A stretch of DNA of 64,000 bases from Pycnococcus provasolii (taxonomy: Eukaryota; Chlorophyta; Pseudoscourfieldiophyceae; Pseudoscourfieldiales), in assembly GCA_049487715.1 (NCBI GenBank), contig CP150560.1:372001-436000 (forward strand), written 5' to 3'. A program made the translations under genes and the position numbers. The notes beneath the pieces are model-generated. The model did not search any database. It was not told the DNA's origin and saw only the letters and a program-made list of their open reading frames with translations. This document shows, piece by piece, positions 19,229 through 29,799 of the stretch (position 1 is the stretch's first letter; every line of letters begins with the position of its first letter).

Positions 19229-20725
19229 CTAAATCTTTCTCACCTCGCAAGCCGTCGCGCGGTTCTCACTCAAATTCAACGTCAAGTCGTACTTGTACGT
19301 CAGCTCGTCGCGCTCGAAGGTAAAGTCGAAGCGCTGCAGCATACAACCGACCGCCAAGACGCTTTCCGTGAGCCCGAGGCGCGTGCCAAGACAACCGCGA
19401 ACGCCAGCTCCAAACGGAAGCCACGCGAACGGATCCACGGTGGTACCGCCAGCACCTCCATCGAGCCAGACGCGTGCAGGATCCCACGCGTCGTCGACGG
19501 ATGACGAGAAAAATTGTCGGCCGAAGTAGAACGGACTCCAACAGCACACTACACCTTCACCAAGAGAGTAGCCGCAAACGTCGCTCGGTCGCACGGATCT
19601 TCTGCCGACAAATGGCACAGGCGGATACAAACGCAGCGTCTCACGTGCGATTGCTGTGCTCACCGGAAGGCGCGCACGCACGTCCTCGTGGGCGACACTC
19701 AGTGCGTCCGGCTCCTCGCGAACGCGGCTGACGAGGCGTTCGTCTTTAGACGCTAGCAGTAAACTCGCCGAAATCGTTGAGGCGGTCGTGTCGCTTCCTG
19801 CGATGATCAAGTCAAACAGGATGAGTAGAATGTCCTCGTCGCTCGCGCCAGTAGCGAGAAGCACACCAAGCAAGTCTCCGCTTGGCGGAGCACCGCCTTC
19901 GACTGTGCTTGTGGGTACAACGCCGTCTACTCTCCGTCTCTCGGCGATTAGTTCGAGCACGAGTCTTCGCAGTTTCTCAAGCAAACCGCCGCTTCCAACG
20001 ACGCGCCTGTAGTTGGACGAAAGCTGCGGCGCGATGGACACAATCGGTTCGTTCGCACACGCGACAATCGCCTCCAAGTACTGCGCGATGGTTGTTGAGA
20101 TTTCGTTGCTGAGCTTATCTCCAGACCCTCCAGAACGCAGTCCAAAAGTCACGCGTAGCACGACTGCAAGCGTAAGCTGGCGCACTTCGTCGTAGACGTC
20201 TAGCTGCGCACTTGCCTTGTTCCCAATTTTCGCGACCCACCTGTCGCACATGTCGTCGACTTCGTCCCTGATAGCCTCAACGAACGTCGACATGGAGCTT
20301 GCACTTTCGAATGCTGGCACACACGCGCGTTTGTTCGTGCGATGTCTGTCTCCTTGCGCGTATACGATTCCTCTGTCCAGTTCAAGTGTTTCGAAGAGGT
20401 CAATGCTGTACCTTAAGGGAAAGTCCGTTGATTTTTCCAGGAGAACTTCTCTCGCCGCGTCAGGCGTCATGAGGAAGTAGAAGGTTTCAAAAATCAGGTC
20501 AATTTTCAAAATATCTTCGTTGGGGTACTCTTTTCTCATGGCGAGCATGACGTTCCACGGCTCTAGGTAACGAGCGAACCAAACCACTAAAGAAAAAAGG
20601 GAAGGGGTGATGACGGCGCGAGAAGCAGAGTGAGGAGGAGCGTCATCGTTAGCAGAAGCGAATAAAGAAGAGCGCAAAGTCAACATGGGACTTTGGTACC
20701 TAATGAAGACCCAAACCAACACCAT
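19229..20725 (-). CDS. Cytochrome P450
   Basis: A 498-residue P450 starting at the ATG at 20725, which has a good Kozak context (GCCACCATGG). Key motifs: I-helix AGSDTTAS (near residue 309), K-helix ETLRLYPP, and the haem loop FGAGVRGCLG with the axial Cys at about residue 445. Length and Cys position are typical of a full enzyme. The first 25 residues are hydrophobic, fitting a membrane anchor. It would be a haem monooxygenase acting on an unknown hydrophobic substrate; the LDRGIVYAQGDRHRTNKRACVPAF stretch resembles plant and algal clan members such as CYP97-like enzymes, but the subfamily cannot be fixed by eye. A TTTTTTCTTTAG motif at about 20590-20601 looks like an acceptor, but no donor in matching phase was found. 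Confidence 0.9.
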   Translation of the reverse strand: MVLVWVFIRYQSPMLTLRSSLFASANDDAPPHSASRAVITPSLFSLVVWFARYLEPWNVMLAMRKEYPNEDILKIDLIFETFYFLMTPDAAREVLLEKSTDFPLRYSIDLFETLELDRGIVYAQGDRHRTNKRACVPAFESASSMSTFVEAIRDEVDDMCDRWVAKIGNKASAQLDVYDEVRQLTLAVVLRVTFGLRSGGSGDKLSNEISTTIAQYLEAIVACANEPIVSIAPQLSSNYRRVVGSGGLLEKLRRLVLELIAERRRVDGVVPTSTVEGGAPPSGDLLGVLLATGASDEDILLILFDLIIAGSDTTASTISASLLLASKDERLVSRVREEPDALSVAHEDVRARLPVSTAIARETLRLYPPVPFVGRRSVRPSDVCGYSLGEGVVCCWSPFYFGRQFFSSSVDDAWDPARVWLDGGAGGTTVDPFAWLPFGAGVRGCLGTRLGLTESVLAVGCMLQRFDFTFERDELTYKYDLTLNLSENRATACEVRKI

Positions 20726-21537
20726 GGTGGCGCGAACCACCACCACCACCACCACCACCTCCTCCTCCTCTTCTTCTTCTATAAAAACTGCTGCTGCACG
20801 TTTTCAACCCTTATGCTGCAGACGTCGGTCGCAAAAAAAGAGACGAAGGTCGACCAACGACGCCAGTTGCCATAGTGTCGCTAACCCTAACCCTAAGGCG
20901 CAAAGGAGAGCGACATCCATATCCATGTGAGAACCCACCTGCACCTGCACGTGCACCTGCATCGCGTCGCAAACACCACGAAGGACGGCGAGCTGACAAC
21001 ATGCATGTGAAGGGGACGTGATGGAGGCCGGAGGGGAAAAGGCCCAAGGAAAGGGGGAGAGACTACCTATGAGAGACATACTCACGGCCTTGGAGGGGGA
21101 GTCCCAGAGGGAACCCCGAATCTTAATAACCCTAAAACCCTAACCCAGGCGAACTATTCTTACCGTAGTTGGCTTGCCCTTGCCCTTTGCTCTTGCCCTT
21201 GCCCTTGCCTTGCCCCTTGGAGGTTGCCCCTTCCCTTGCCCCTTGGAGGTTGCCCTTGCGGACTTGGCCCTTGCACACCGGCCGGTGTTGCATCACGTTG
21301 ATTAAGGTGGTCAAGCGCCCGAACGCGAAGGGTCCCTGCAAGAAACACTCTTGCAAGCTCTGGGAAGAAACACTCGCGGCCGGAGTGCGAGGGTCCCGGG
21401 GTCTTTTTTTTCTAGTCGGAGGTTTGGTACAAGGCGTTCTCCTGGTTTCTTCACACGGAATGGTGCCTTGTGAGTTCGCGGCCATTGCAATGTACATGTA
21501 CATGTGTGTTGTTTCCTGACACCTGACGTGTTGTTTC
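20726..21537. other. Spacer with low-complexity repeats and CCCTAA tracts
   Basis: Upstream flanks of the P450 (-) and the DUF3431 gene (+). It holds a CCA/CCT microsatellite (about 20733-20770), CCCTAA units at 20881-20896 and 21128-21147, and a CCCTTG/CCTTGGAGGTTG minisatellite at about 21172-21270. Open frames across the minisatellite are repetitive and unsupported. Confidence 0.55.
21172..21270 (+). repeat. CTTGCC-based minisatellite
   Basis: Degenerate tandem words built on TTGCCC, including two copies of a longer unit, TTGCCCCTTGGAGG, about 27 bp apart. Confidence 0.7.
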
Positions 21538-22454
21538 ATGAAAGTGCTTCCTCAAGAGCAGAGTTTCTTATGTCTATGTCTAGTATTCTTGTCAGCTTGT
21601 TCTTCAGCTTCTGTTCTCGCTCACACGTCATCATCATGGGGTCACTCGACGGCTTATGATGAATCATCTTCATCTCGAACATCAATGGGCTTCTCCAAGA
21701 GCTTGGTGGTGTCGTACTACAACGAACGCTTACCCTTTGCTCCGGTCCTTGGGAGGAGGATTCAAAGGCCTCTTCACGACGAGCACGAGACAACAACAAC
21801 GTTCTTTTACTTTAAAGGATCCTATGCACCTCGTCAGGTGGTGGTCTCTAACTCTGAGCATAGTGTTCAGGTACAGCGCTTGGCCAATGTCGGACGTTGC
21901 GATCATACATTTCTCCACCACATTGTCAAGCACTACGATAACCTCACGGACTGCTTGACTTTTGTCAAAGCGAGTGAACTGGAAAGATTCACAAGGCGAA
22001 GAAGACGGAGGGGGAGCTAGGAAGCTGTCGACCAAAATCCACAAAGTTGTGGTTTCCTGTGCCCGACGTGTGGTGTGGACGTTATCAACGAGACTCGCCA
22101 AAAGTGAGAGAAAACACAAGAAAGGAGCAATGTCAGCTTGACATGACACCAGGAGTTGACTTGGATAACTTAGACTCCAAAGAAACGTTTGAGGCGTTTA
22201 CTGCAAAAGCGTTAGGATTCTCTCAACGTGTTAACGACTTTGCACTTGGTGGTAAGTTCCATACAACTCGCAGGGCAATTCACTGTTATTCGCGTCGCTT
22301 CTGGAACGCTCTCAAGTCTGCTTTGGAACGAAGTGGCCCGAATCCGAAGCTTGGCCACGTCATGGAGCGGTGGTGGGGGCATCTGCTTCTTCGTTGTCGG
22401 AGGTACAATGTCACAGCAACTGAGCACTTCTTGCTTCCCCTGACGCACATGTAG
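21538..22454 (+). CDS. DUF3431 family secreted/lumenal protein, spliced
   Basis: Exon 1 starts at the ATG at 21538 and begins with a signal peptide (FLCLCLVFLSACSSASVLA). It then shows the DUF3431 start (VVSYYNERLPFAPVL, YFKGSY, NVGRCDHTFLHHIVKHYDNL). The frame stops at 22018, but the matching C-terminal half lies in another frame (LGGKFHTTRRAIHCYSRRFW, HVMERWWGHLLL). A phase-1 intron from 21974 (donor GTGAAC, weak) to 22152 (acceptor ACACCAG) joins FVKA to RVDLDNL and gives about 246 residues. The exact junction is my best fit, not certain; a frameshifted pseudogene is the alternative. The family is glycosyltransferase-like, of unknown substrate. Confidence 0.6.
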
Positions 22455-22843
22455 TTTTACTTGTGTAAAGATCATTACAGCACTGCAACTTTAGCCAAAC
22501 GTTAAGGCGCCGACGAGAAAGGCGGCATGCGCATGCGCACCCGCCTCCGTCGCGATCCACTTCACCGTCGGCACGGCACCGCTCTCCTCAGAGCGTTGCC
22601 GCTTTACGAACTTCTTCACCTCGGCAAACTCCAACGCGCCTCGCGCTTGCAATCGCGTGGTGGAGATGGCTCGCGCCACCTCATCCGTTGCAAATAATTG
22701 CAGCCTTCAATGGTTGTGGTGCGCGACACCGAGCCGGATGCCTATGAAACGGCGTTGAAGCGACGCTTCCACCCTCTCGTTGCCACGCCTATCCACGCCG
22801 AGGTGCCAGCGCTGTGACCAACTTTCCGAACAACGTTGCCGCA
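22455..22843. other. Spacer with two short unassigned open frames
   Basis: A minus-strand frame without an ATG (about 22491-22710) encodes a protein-like stretch (EFAEVKKFVKRQRSEES) and could be the last exon of an unseen gene or a fragment. A plus-strand ATG at 22710 opens 35 codons ending at the TGA at 22815. A 19-bp word AGGTGCCAGCGCTGTGACC at 22801 is repeated at 22888 inside the next gene. Confidence 0.35.
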
Positions 22844-23479
22844 ATGACGACGACGACGACGACGCACAAGGCGGCAAACAAGAAAAAAGGTGCCAGCGCT
22901 GTGACCGATGTCTACTCTGCTCCTAATGCACGCATCGCTGCCGCAATGACGTTCTCGCTACGCAACCCAACATGTGCGGAGCTGATGGCAGAGGTCAACC
23001 GGCGCCTCTCTGAGGGCCTATGGAAAGTGGGGCAATGCTTCGAGGACCTGCTTGATACGCGACCACGTAGTGCTGCCCAATACAATTCGCAATACTTCAA
23101 CCGCGCTGGCGCAATCATCCTTGCACACGGCCTGCTCGACACGAGGAAAGCCGCGCAGCTCGAGACGGCCGCCATCCAACGCGCAAAACACAAACTGCGC
23201 ACCGGCGTCAACACGAAGGACGTTGACGCCGTGAGCCACAACAACTACTCTTCCGCTCGCCCTGGCGCGCTGTACGCAGTGCCCGTGTGGCCGGAATTTG
23301 CGACGACGCAGAAGGAATTCCGCGACAAACACGTCTCCTACTACCACAGCAGGCGCCAAATGGGGACGGCGAAGGTGGGACGTCATGGCGCGGCGCGGCG
23401 CCATACCTGTCCCAGACGAGGGCCTGGCGGCGCGCGCTCGCGTGCGCGCGCCTCCCGCATGCATCCATGCCGCTTTTGA
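22844..23479 (+). CDS. Protein of unknown function (211 aa), possible 3' frameshift
   Basis: The first ATG is at 22844 (MTTTTTTHKAANKKKGAS). The middle, residues about 30-170, is ordinary globular-looking sequence (CAELMAEVNRRLSEGLW, RAGAIILAHGLLDTRKAAQLE). From about 23365 the frame becomes Arg-rich (GAARRHTCPRRGPGGARSR). The +1 frame instead gives a more natural tail (VMARRGAIPVPDEGLAARAR ... DDGGDGAL) ending at 23504. So the true C-terminus may use that frame after a one-base error or an unseen short intron. No family recognised. Confidence 0.5.
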   Translation: MTTTTTTHKAANKKKGASAVTDVYSAPNARIAAAMTFSLRNPTCAELMAEVNRRLSEGLWKVGQCFEDLLDTRPRSAAQYNSQYFNRAGAIILAHGLLDTRKAAQLETAAIQRAKHKLRTGVNTKDVDAVSHNNYSSARPGALYAVPVWPEFATTQKEFRDKHVSYYHSRRQMGTAKVGRHGAARRHTCPRRGPGGARSRARASRMHPCRF

Positions 23480-23870
23480 CGACGGCGGAGACGGCGCCCT
23501 GTAAACTTTGTGCTAAGGAACCTACGCGCGTACCCAGTACTACTTGCTTGTTTGGGTGTTGGGAAGAGGTCCGGAGCGGGATCCCAAGAAACCCAAGAAA
23601 CACAAGCAAAGCGTCCCGGTCCTAAGGTAGTTTCGGAGTACGGTTCTTCAGGGTATCCCCAAACAGCCAAAGAAACACACACAGGCGTAACTATGTAACT
23701 TCCTAACCCTAAACTTGTTCAGTGCGATTTTGGCGCTCTGCTTTCCCGGCACCCGGGGAGGCCCAGGGGGGGGGGAGGGGGGAAAAAACCTCCTCCCGTG
23801 TTCTCGGCGGCGCATCCTCCTATTCTTTTCATTCTCATTCTTCGGCAAAGCAGGCACCGTTCCAGAAATA
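23480..23870. other. Spacer with GGGATCCC element and CCCTAA unit
   Basis: Contains GGGATCCC at about 23578-23585 inside a 23-bp block also found near 45429 (see findings), a short CTAACCCTAAA at 23703 and a G-rich run at about 23763-23785. Nothing coding seen. Confidence 0.5.
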
Positions 23871-24259
23871 ATGTCTGCTCCAGGTGGTGGTGCCTTCCAT
23901 GGCTCCAATAATGGCTTGAATGGTTCCGGCATCCATGCGTCTTCAGGGTCATTAGCAGCATCAGCATCAGCACAACTTCCTGGCCCGTTCACACCTCTCT
24001 CGCGTGCGTCGCGATTCTTGGCGGGATCGGTACGTGCTTTTTTTTGTTTGTTTGGTTGTTTGGTTGTTTGTTTTTGTTTTTTGGTTTTGTTTTTTTCTTC
24101 ACTTTTTTGTTTTTCATCTTGACTTTTGTCTGTGTTTTTATTCACTCTGAATCATACACTTACTGACCTTTGCCCCTGTGCCTATATCTCATAATCGTTT
24201 CGTCGCATATCATCAGGTGCTCAGCTTAGGACGCCAGATTCTCAGAAGTCCGTCAGAGA

Positions 24260-24298
<39 letters not shown>

Positions 24299-27200
24299 CT
24301 CCTTCTGCAAATCAACAACAACAACAACAACAACAACAACAAGCAGCGCCGCCGCCGCCTTTCAGGTCGACGCCACCTGCTGCCGCACCGCAACAAAGGC
24401 CAACTGCTCCCACCACGGCAGATAAAGGCAAGATGGTGGCGTCACAACAACCAAGCAGTCGCAACGAAGGGGGCACGTTCCCTCTGTACCGCGCGATCGA
24501 GGATAGGCGGCGCAGCGGGATGACGCGCGCGGAAGTAGACGCGTACGTCAGTGCCCTGACAGGTGGCGCTGGCGCAAACACGACGAACGAACCAGCCCCT
24601 AAGCGAAGGCGTGCATCCGTCCACGCGGGAGTCACGCCGCAGCCGCTGCAACCGCCTGAACAGGACCAGCAGAACCAAACGCCGTACGAGACTGTGCGCG
24701 CGCTTCTGCGAAACAGACCTTCGGGACACAGTGTCTCAAGAGCAACCCCAGCATTCACACCGGCAGCCATGGCGCCGACGACGACAATGACGGCACACCG
24801 CACCCAGCTGCAAGCTCCCGTCGCACGCTGGACTCCGATGAGAAGCATGGGAGGGAACGCACTCGCCTCACCGGGAAGCAGCGCACTCGTTACGGGTGTG
24901 AAACGAGCTCGGCCAGCTGTCGACTCGACCACAGCAGCGACACCCATGGGACGTTCCAGGTCGAAGGTGCAACGGCGTGCGAGCGACGTGGGACCCGCGA
25001 GTGCGAGCCTTGTTCGCGCGCCGCCGGCGTTGGCGGCGTCCGAAATCGCGGCACCTCCGCCGGCGTTGCCAGCACCCAGTGCACCTGCCTCCGATACGGC
25101 GAAGCGCATCCTCGCAACGCTCGATCAGATGGCGTCCTCGCCGCCGCCGCCCGCCAAGGCGGAGCCACCGCCGCCTCCGGTGCTCTCGATGGCATTCCAG
25201 CGCCCTCCTGCACCGACGGTTGCACCGGAACCAGCGAAGAAGAGGGTGTCGTTCGCGCCGACGCCGGAGGCACCTAAGCGCGACTCGCCAACGGCGGCGG
25301 TGCCATTTGCAATTCCGGCTGTCGCTGAGCCGAAGGACAACGGAAATTCATTCACGGCACCGCCGCCTCCACTTTTCAGCTTTGGTGGCGGTGGCAGCAG
25401 TGATGCCGCGAACAAGGCGACGACACCTCTGTTTCCACCGATGGGCAGCGGCATGGAAACGACGACGACGGCAAAAACACCTCTATTTTCTTTCGGAGGG
25501 GATGCCGCAAAGACGACCACAGCAGCTGCACCAGCCATCCCGTCAGTCTCTCCGGACAAGGAAAATGTCCCAACGACGACGAATTCGATGTCAGCATTCG
25601 GCAAGTCGACATCGCCGACAGTGCCGGCAAAGAAGTTCACCTTCTCGAGCAGCGGCGATGCTCGCATCACGCGTGCCGTGGCTTCGGCAGCAAACCTTCC
25701 TGAACCCAAATCTACGCCTCCGAGGTTCGCATTTGGACGGGATTTTGCGGCGAAGGCAATCATGCAACCTCACGCCATGGGACGTCGAGTAAGTGTGGAG
25801 GATGCCGAGCGCGCTCGCGAGGTGGCGCGACAGGCGGCGGCGGCGCCGCTTCCCGCAAGCGACGATGAGGGCGACGTGGCGGGTGCACAAGCACCTGCGG
25901 CTGAGAGCGGAGGCTGGGGCGCAGACTTCCTTTCGAAGAATAAGTCACAATTTCAGGCGGCACAGGAGGCAGTTGCGGCTGAAATCGAAAAGGAAAAGGG
26001 CGGTGGAGGTTCCACGAGTGTTAGCGCCAGCGCGGCGCCAGCCTTCTCGTTTGGTGCGGCTGCAGCACCAGCCTCGAAGCCTGCAGCCACATCTGCGGAA
26101 CCTGCGGCAGCGCCGGCGCCAGCTCCCGCCTTCAGCTTTGGAGCTGGCGCAGCCCCGCCTGCGACGTCTTTGTTTAGCTTCGGCGGTAGCGGTGGCGGTG
26201 GCGATACCGGGAAGGCTGCACCGGCACCGGCCGAGGAGAAGGCACCGGCGGCGACAAGCGGCTGGGGTTCTGACTTTCTCGCGAAGAACAAGGATCAGAG
26301 CTCAGCGGCACAAAAGGCGATCGAGGAGGAGATTGCAAAAGAAAAGGGTGGCGGAGCACCGGCAGCGGCAACACCTGCGTCTGCGCCTCTCTTTAATTTC
26401 GGTGCCGCATCTGCGGCGCCGGAGGCGACCCCGGCAGCCGCGCCACCACCGCTCTTTACCTTCGGCGGCTCGGCGGCGGCAGATCCGCCGGCAACGCCAT
26501 CGTTCTCATTCGGTGGGGCGACTAAGGAGACTGAGAAGCCTGCGCCACCACCGGCGGAGGCTGAGAAGGCGCATGGTGGCGGCGCATGGGGTTCTGATTT
26601 CCTCGCGAAGAACAAGGAACAGAGCTCGGCAGCGCAAAAGGCGATCGAAGAGGAGATTGCGAAAGAGAAGGGTGGCGGAGCACCGGCAGCGGCAACACCT
26701 GCGCCTGCGCCTCTCTTTACGTTCGGCGCTACACCGGCAGCGCCGGCAGCATCGGCAGCACCAGAGGTTGCGGCACCCGCACCAGCGCCCGCGCCCGCGC
26801 CAGCCTTCACCTTTGGGGGTTCGACCGCGGCCGCGCCGCCGGCAGTCACACCATCAGCACCGGCACCAGCACCGACACCGGCGCCGGCGTCAGCATTCGT
26901 GTTCGGCGCAACACCTTCCACGGCAGCAGAAGCGACACCACAGGTACCAGCACCGGCACCGGCGCCGCTGTTCGGCGCCGCTGCCTCGGCTCCCGCACCC
27001 GCGGCGGCTGCAGCGCCCGCGTTTACTTTCGGTGGCTCGGCTGGCGACGCGGGTGCGAACCCATTCGGAGCAGCCTCCGCATCAACCGTGAGTGCCGCAC
27101 CAGCGAGTGACACTGGTGCGAATCCATTCGGAGCCACGCCGAGTGTCACGGGCGGTGCAAACCCGTTTGGCGGTGGCAGTGCTGCCGCCGCCCCGAATCC

Positions 27201-27777
27201 TTTTGGAGCGGCAGCACCAACATCCACCGGATTTGGCGCGCCAACGCCGTCAGCAGATGGGGGCGCGAATCCTTTTGGAGCAGCAGCACCAACATCCACC
27301 GGATTTGGCGCGCCGTCCGCCGCTCCCACCGGCTTTGGTGCGACGCCGTCCGCAGGCGGATTCGGCTCAATCCCCTCGGCGGGTGCCCAGCCCGCTTTTG
27401 GCGCGACGCCGAGCTTGGGTGCCCCGAACCCGTTTGGCGGTGGTGGAGCTGCAGCCCCGAATCCGTTTGGCGCGGCAGCGCCGTCCGCCGCTCCCACTGG
27501 CTTTGGCGCGACGCAGTCCGCCGGCGGTTTCGGCGCACCCGCTCCTCAGGTTCCTGCTCCGGGTGGCGCGTTTCAGTTCGGTGGCGAGCCCGCTGGCGGC
27601 GCGCCGATCCTCGGCGGAACATCTGCATTCCCTGGGTTAGCATTACCTGGCCAAGCCCCTGCTCCTGGCTCGGTTGGCGGTTTCGCGGTTGGCGGATTCG
27701 CGGCTGGGTCGACTGGAGACAGCGCTCCCGCCGGCCGTCGTCCGATAAGGAAGGCGAAGCGTCCGATCAAGAGGTAA
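23871..27777 (+). CDS. FG-repeat nucleoporin (plant NUP1/NUP136-like), spliced
   Basis: Exon 1 is 23871-24029 (MSAPGGGAFHGSNNG to RFLAGS). The intron is 24030-24216 (donor GTACGT, T-rich body, acceptor CATCAG), phase 0. Exon 2 is 24217-27777, giving about 1239 residues. The N-terminus ends in an amphipathic-looking helix (LSRASRFLAGSVLSLGRQIL) as in nuclear-basket nucleoporins. Poly-Thr and poly-Gln runs follow. FxFG and FSFG motifs dominate from about residue 450, and NPFGA and GFGA repeats fill the last 250 residues. The end is basic (RRPIRKAKRPIKR), recalling plant NUP1/NUP136 tails. Three diverged copies of a module GWGxDFLxKNKxQ...AAQxAI...EKGGG lie near 25915, 26262 and 26586. It should line the nuclear pore and bind transport receptors. 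Confidence 0.85.
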
Positions 27778-27981
27778 TCTTAGTAAAGAAATAAAAAAAA
27801 GAAGTTTTATGATACACGATGAGCTTGAATTCCCTGTATGTAGGGTGGGACAGTATGAGTTGTGTGATCTCTCTCTTGGGACTCCGACTCCGAATCCTCG
27901 GGAGGACTGAGGAGGAGGGCGACGGGGAAGGTGCCGTGAAGTCGACGTTGCCCCTCCCACTTAACTTTACCTGTCCTTGAC

Positions 27982-29799
27982 ATGTCAGCCGTGCTGCGCG
28001 CCGTGTACAGCTGCGTGTGCTGCCCGTGCGTCACCGTCGGCTGCGCGTCCCCCTACGACGAAGCCGTGCAGGAGGCGAACGAGCTCTACGAGGCCACCTC
28101 GACGGCTACAGCTAATGCCCTTAAGGACAACAGGACGGCTGCGCTCGCGGCCGGGGCGACGGCGGTGGCCGTGGCGGCCGTAGCGGCGCCCGTGGCGGTC
28201 ATGGTCGCTGGTGGTTTGTTTGCCGCGGGTGCGGTAGCCACTGGAAACGTAGACAGAGTGATGCAGTTTCTCAACGTCAACCCACGCAACATTCCAGTCG
28301 AGAAGCCGGTCGAGAATGTCAAGGACGACTACGACTGGCGTGACGACCACAACGACGATCTGCCGGATCTGCCGCCACCGCCGCCGCCGTCGCCTCGTCC
28401 TCCTACGCCAAAGCCGCCGACTCCGAATGCTATTTTTGCCTACCCAGTTCGCTCAGACTCGCTCGAGGACGTGCCGCCGCAGGCAGGCTCGCTCGACAAC
28501 GGTGAGGACGATGAGGGCGAGTTTGACGACGACGAGTTCCCGGCGACACTCGCGTCGTTAGGCGATATCGTTGGCGACGACGCCAATCCTGAAGAGCAAA
28601 AGCGCCTCCTGAAGATGCTTAAGCATGTGAAGGATGGTTGGGCAAGGCCAAGGGACTTGTGGGGACCGTACAAGCGCGTCAAGAACGTCGCTGGTGTCGA
28701 AGACATGCCCGAAGACAGCCCACAGCTGTTTCACTGCACGAGTCCACTCGACGTGCATCAGGGTGGCCTTGGAGACTGCTGGCTTGTCAGCGCGATGGCG
28801 GCGCTCGCCGAGTACCCGTTCCTTGTGCGCAGGCTTTTCCGCCAGCAGCGTCTTTCGCGAAGCGGGCGGTACGACGTGCGCCTGTACGACGCTGGGGAAC
28901 GCAAGTGGATCGTCATCACGGTCGACGATAGTCTCCCATTCGAAAAACGTCGAGGGTACTACGGAAATATCATGATGGCGAGCCCAACCAGCGACGGTGA
29001 AGTGTGGCCTTGCCTTCTCGAGAAGGCTTGCGCAAAAATGGTTGGCAGCTACGGGAATCTCGACGGCGGATTCGCGGGCGTTGCGCTCGAGATGCTGACG
29101 GGGAAGCCAACTTTCACATTTGATCTCAGTGAAGACGGTGGCATGCACAAATGCCGTCGTTTATATTGCCAACCAGCGGACGAGACCACGCCGCTGGTGA
29201 TTGCAACTGTTCCTGTCCGCCGTCAGGATTCCAAGGAGAATCCTCTCGAGTACTACGCGTGTGCAGACCCGATTGCAAAAAAACACGGCGTGGCTGTCGA
29301 GCAGACCGACGAAGAGTTGTGGAGCAACCTTCTCGCGTGGGACAACGACGGCTGCATCATCGTATGCTCGAGTCGCAAGGATGATCAGGGTGTGATCTCA
29401 GGCCACGCCTACTCCATTTTGAGGGTAGAGGAGGTGGACGAGGAAGTGGATGTGGAAACGGGCGAGGTACTGAAACTTGTACGAATTCGCAATCCTCACG
29501 GATGCAACGAGTACGAAGGTCGCTTCAGCGATAACGACGAAGCATGGGCTGCTTATCCGCGTGCTGCGGAGATTTGTGGTATGTGCGACGCCGATCAGCA
29601 CAATACGGAAGACGGCGCATTTTGGATGTCATATGCCGCATTCCTTTGCCTCTTCCAGATGGTGAGCGTGAATTTGCAGACGTGCAAGGACACGAAGGGT
29701 CGTGTTCAGAAACGCTTTGATAAGCGCGGGACGACTCCTGACGACGTCGACGTTCTCAGCCTTGAGATGGAGGATCATAGGTGGGAGGAGTCATCATAG
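27982..29799 (+). CDS. Calpain-type cysteine protease
   Basis: This 605-residue protein starts at the ATG at 27982. The N-terminus is Cys-rich (SCVCCPCVTVGC), a likely acylation site, then a hydrophobic Ala/Val stretch (about residues 55-85) that may sit in a membrane. An acidic Pro-rich linker precedes the CysPc domain (from about 245). Catalytic Cys266 (QGGLGDCWLVSAMAAL), His475 (GHAYSI) and Asn504 (RNPHG) are all present; most calpains have RNPWG, so His replaces the usual Trp. Calpain signatures PFEKRRGYYGN, WPCLLEKACAKMVGSYG and DGAFWMSY follow. No C2-like or EF-hand domain is seen. Being anchored by N-terminal lipid is inference; the two acyltransferase-type clues (Cys cluster here, DHHC enzyme at 10 kb) are not evidence of partnership. 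Confidence 0.9.
   Translation: MSAVLRAVYSCVCCPCVTVGCASPYDEAVQEANELYEATSTATANALKDNRTAALAAGATAVAVAAVAAPVAVMVAGGLFAAGAVATGNVDRVMQFLNVNPRNIPVEKPVENVKDDYDWRDDHNDDLPDLPPPPPPSPRPPTPKPPTPNAIFAYPVRSDSLEDVPPQAGSLDNGEDDEGEFDDDEFPATLASLGDIVGDDANPEEQKRLLKMLKHVKDGWARPRDLWGPYKRVKNVAGVEDMPEDSPQLFHCTSPLDVHQGGLGDCWLVSAMAALAEYPFLVRRLFRQQRLSRSGRYDVRLYDAGERKWIVITVDDSLPFEKRRGYYGNIMMASPTSDGEVWPCLLEKACAKMVGSYGNLDGGFAGVALEMLTGKPTFTFDLSEDGGMHKCRRLYCQPADETTPLVIATVPVRRQDSKENPLEYYACADPIAKKHGVAVEQTDEELWSNLLAWDNDGCIIVCSSRKDDQGVISGHAYSILRVEEVDEEVDVETGEVLKLVRIRNPHGCNEYEGRFSDNDEAWAAYPRAAEICGMCDADQHNTEDGAFWMSYAAFLCLFQMVSVNLQTCKDTKGRVQKRFDKRGTTPDDVDVLSLEMEDHRWEESS

Noticed and set aside
20590-20700. Possible intron near the start of the P450
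   Set aside because: A good TTTTTTCTTTAG acceptor exists, but no GT donor in matching phase was found, so the frame was kept unspliced.
26295-27497. 400-codon minus-strand frame within the nucleoporin
   Set aside because: The Gly/Ala/Pro-rich translation is the mirror of the FG repeats; the plus-strand frame has motifs and a clean intron.
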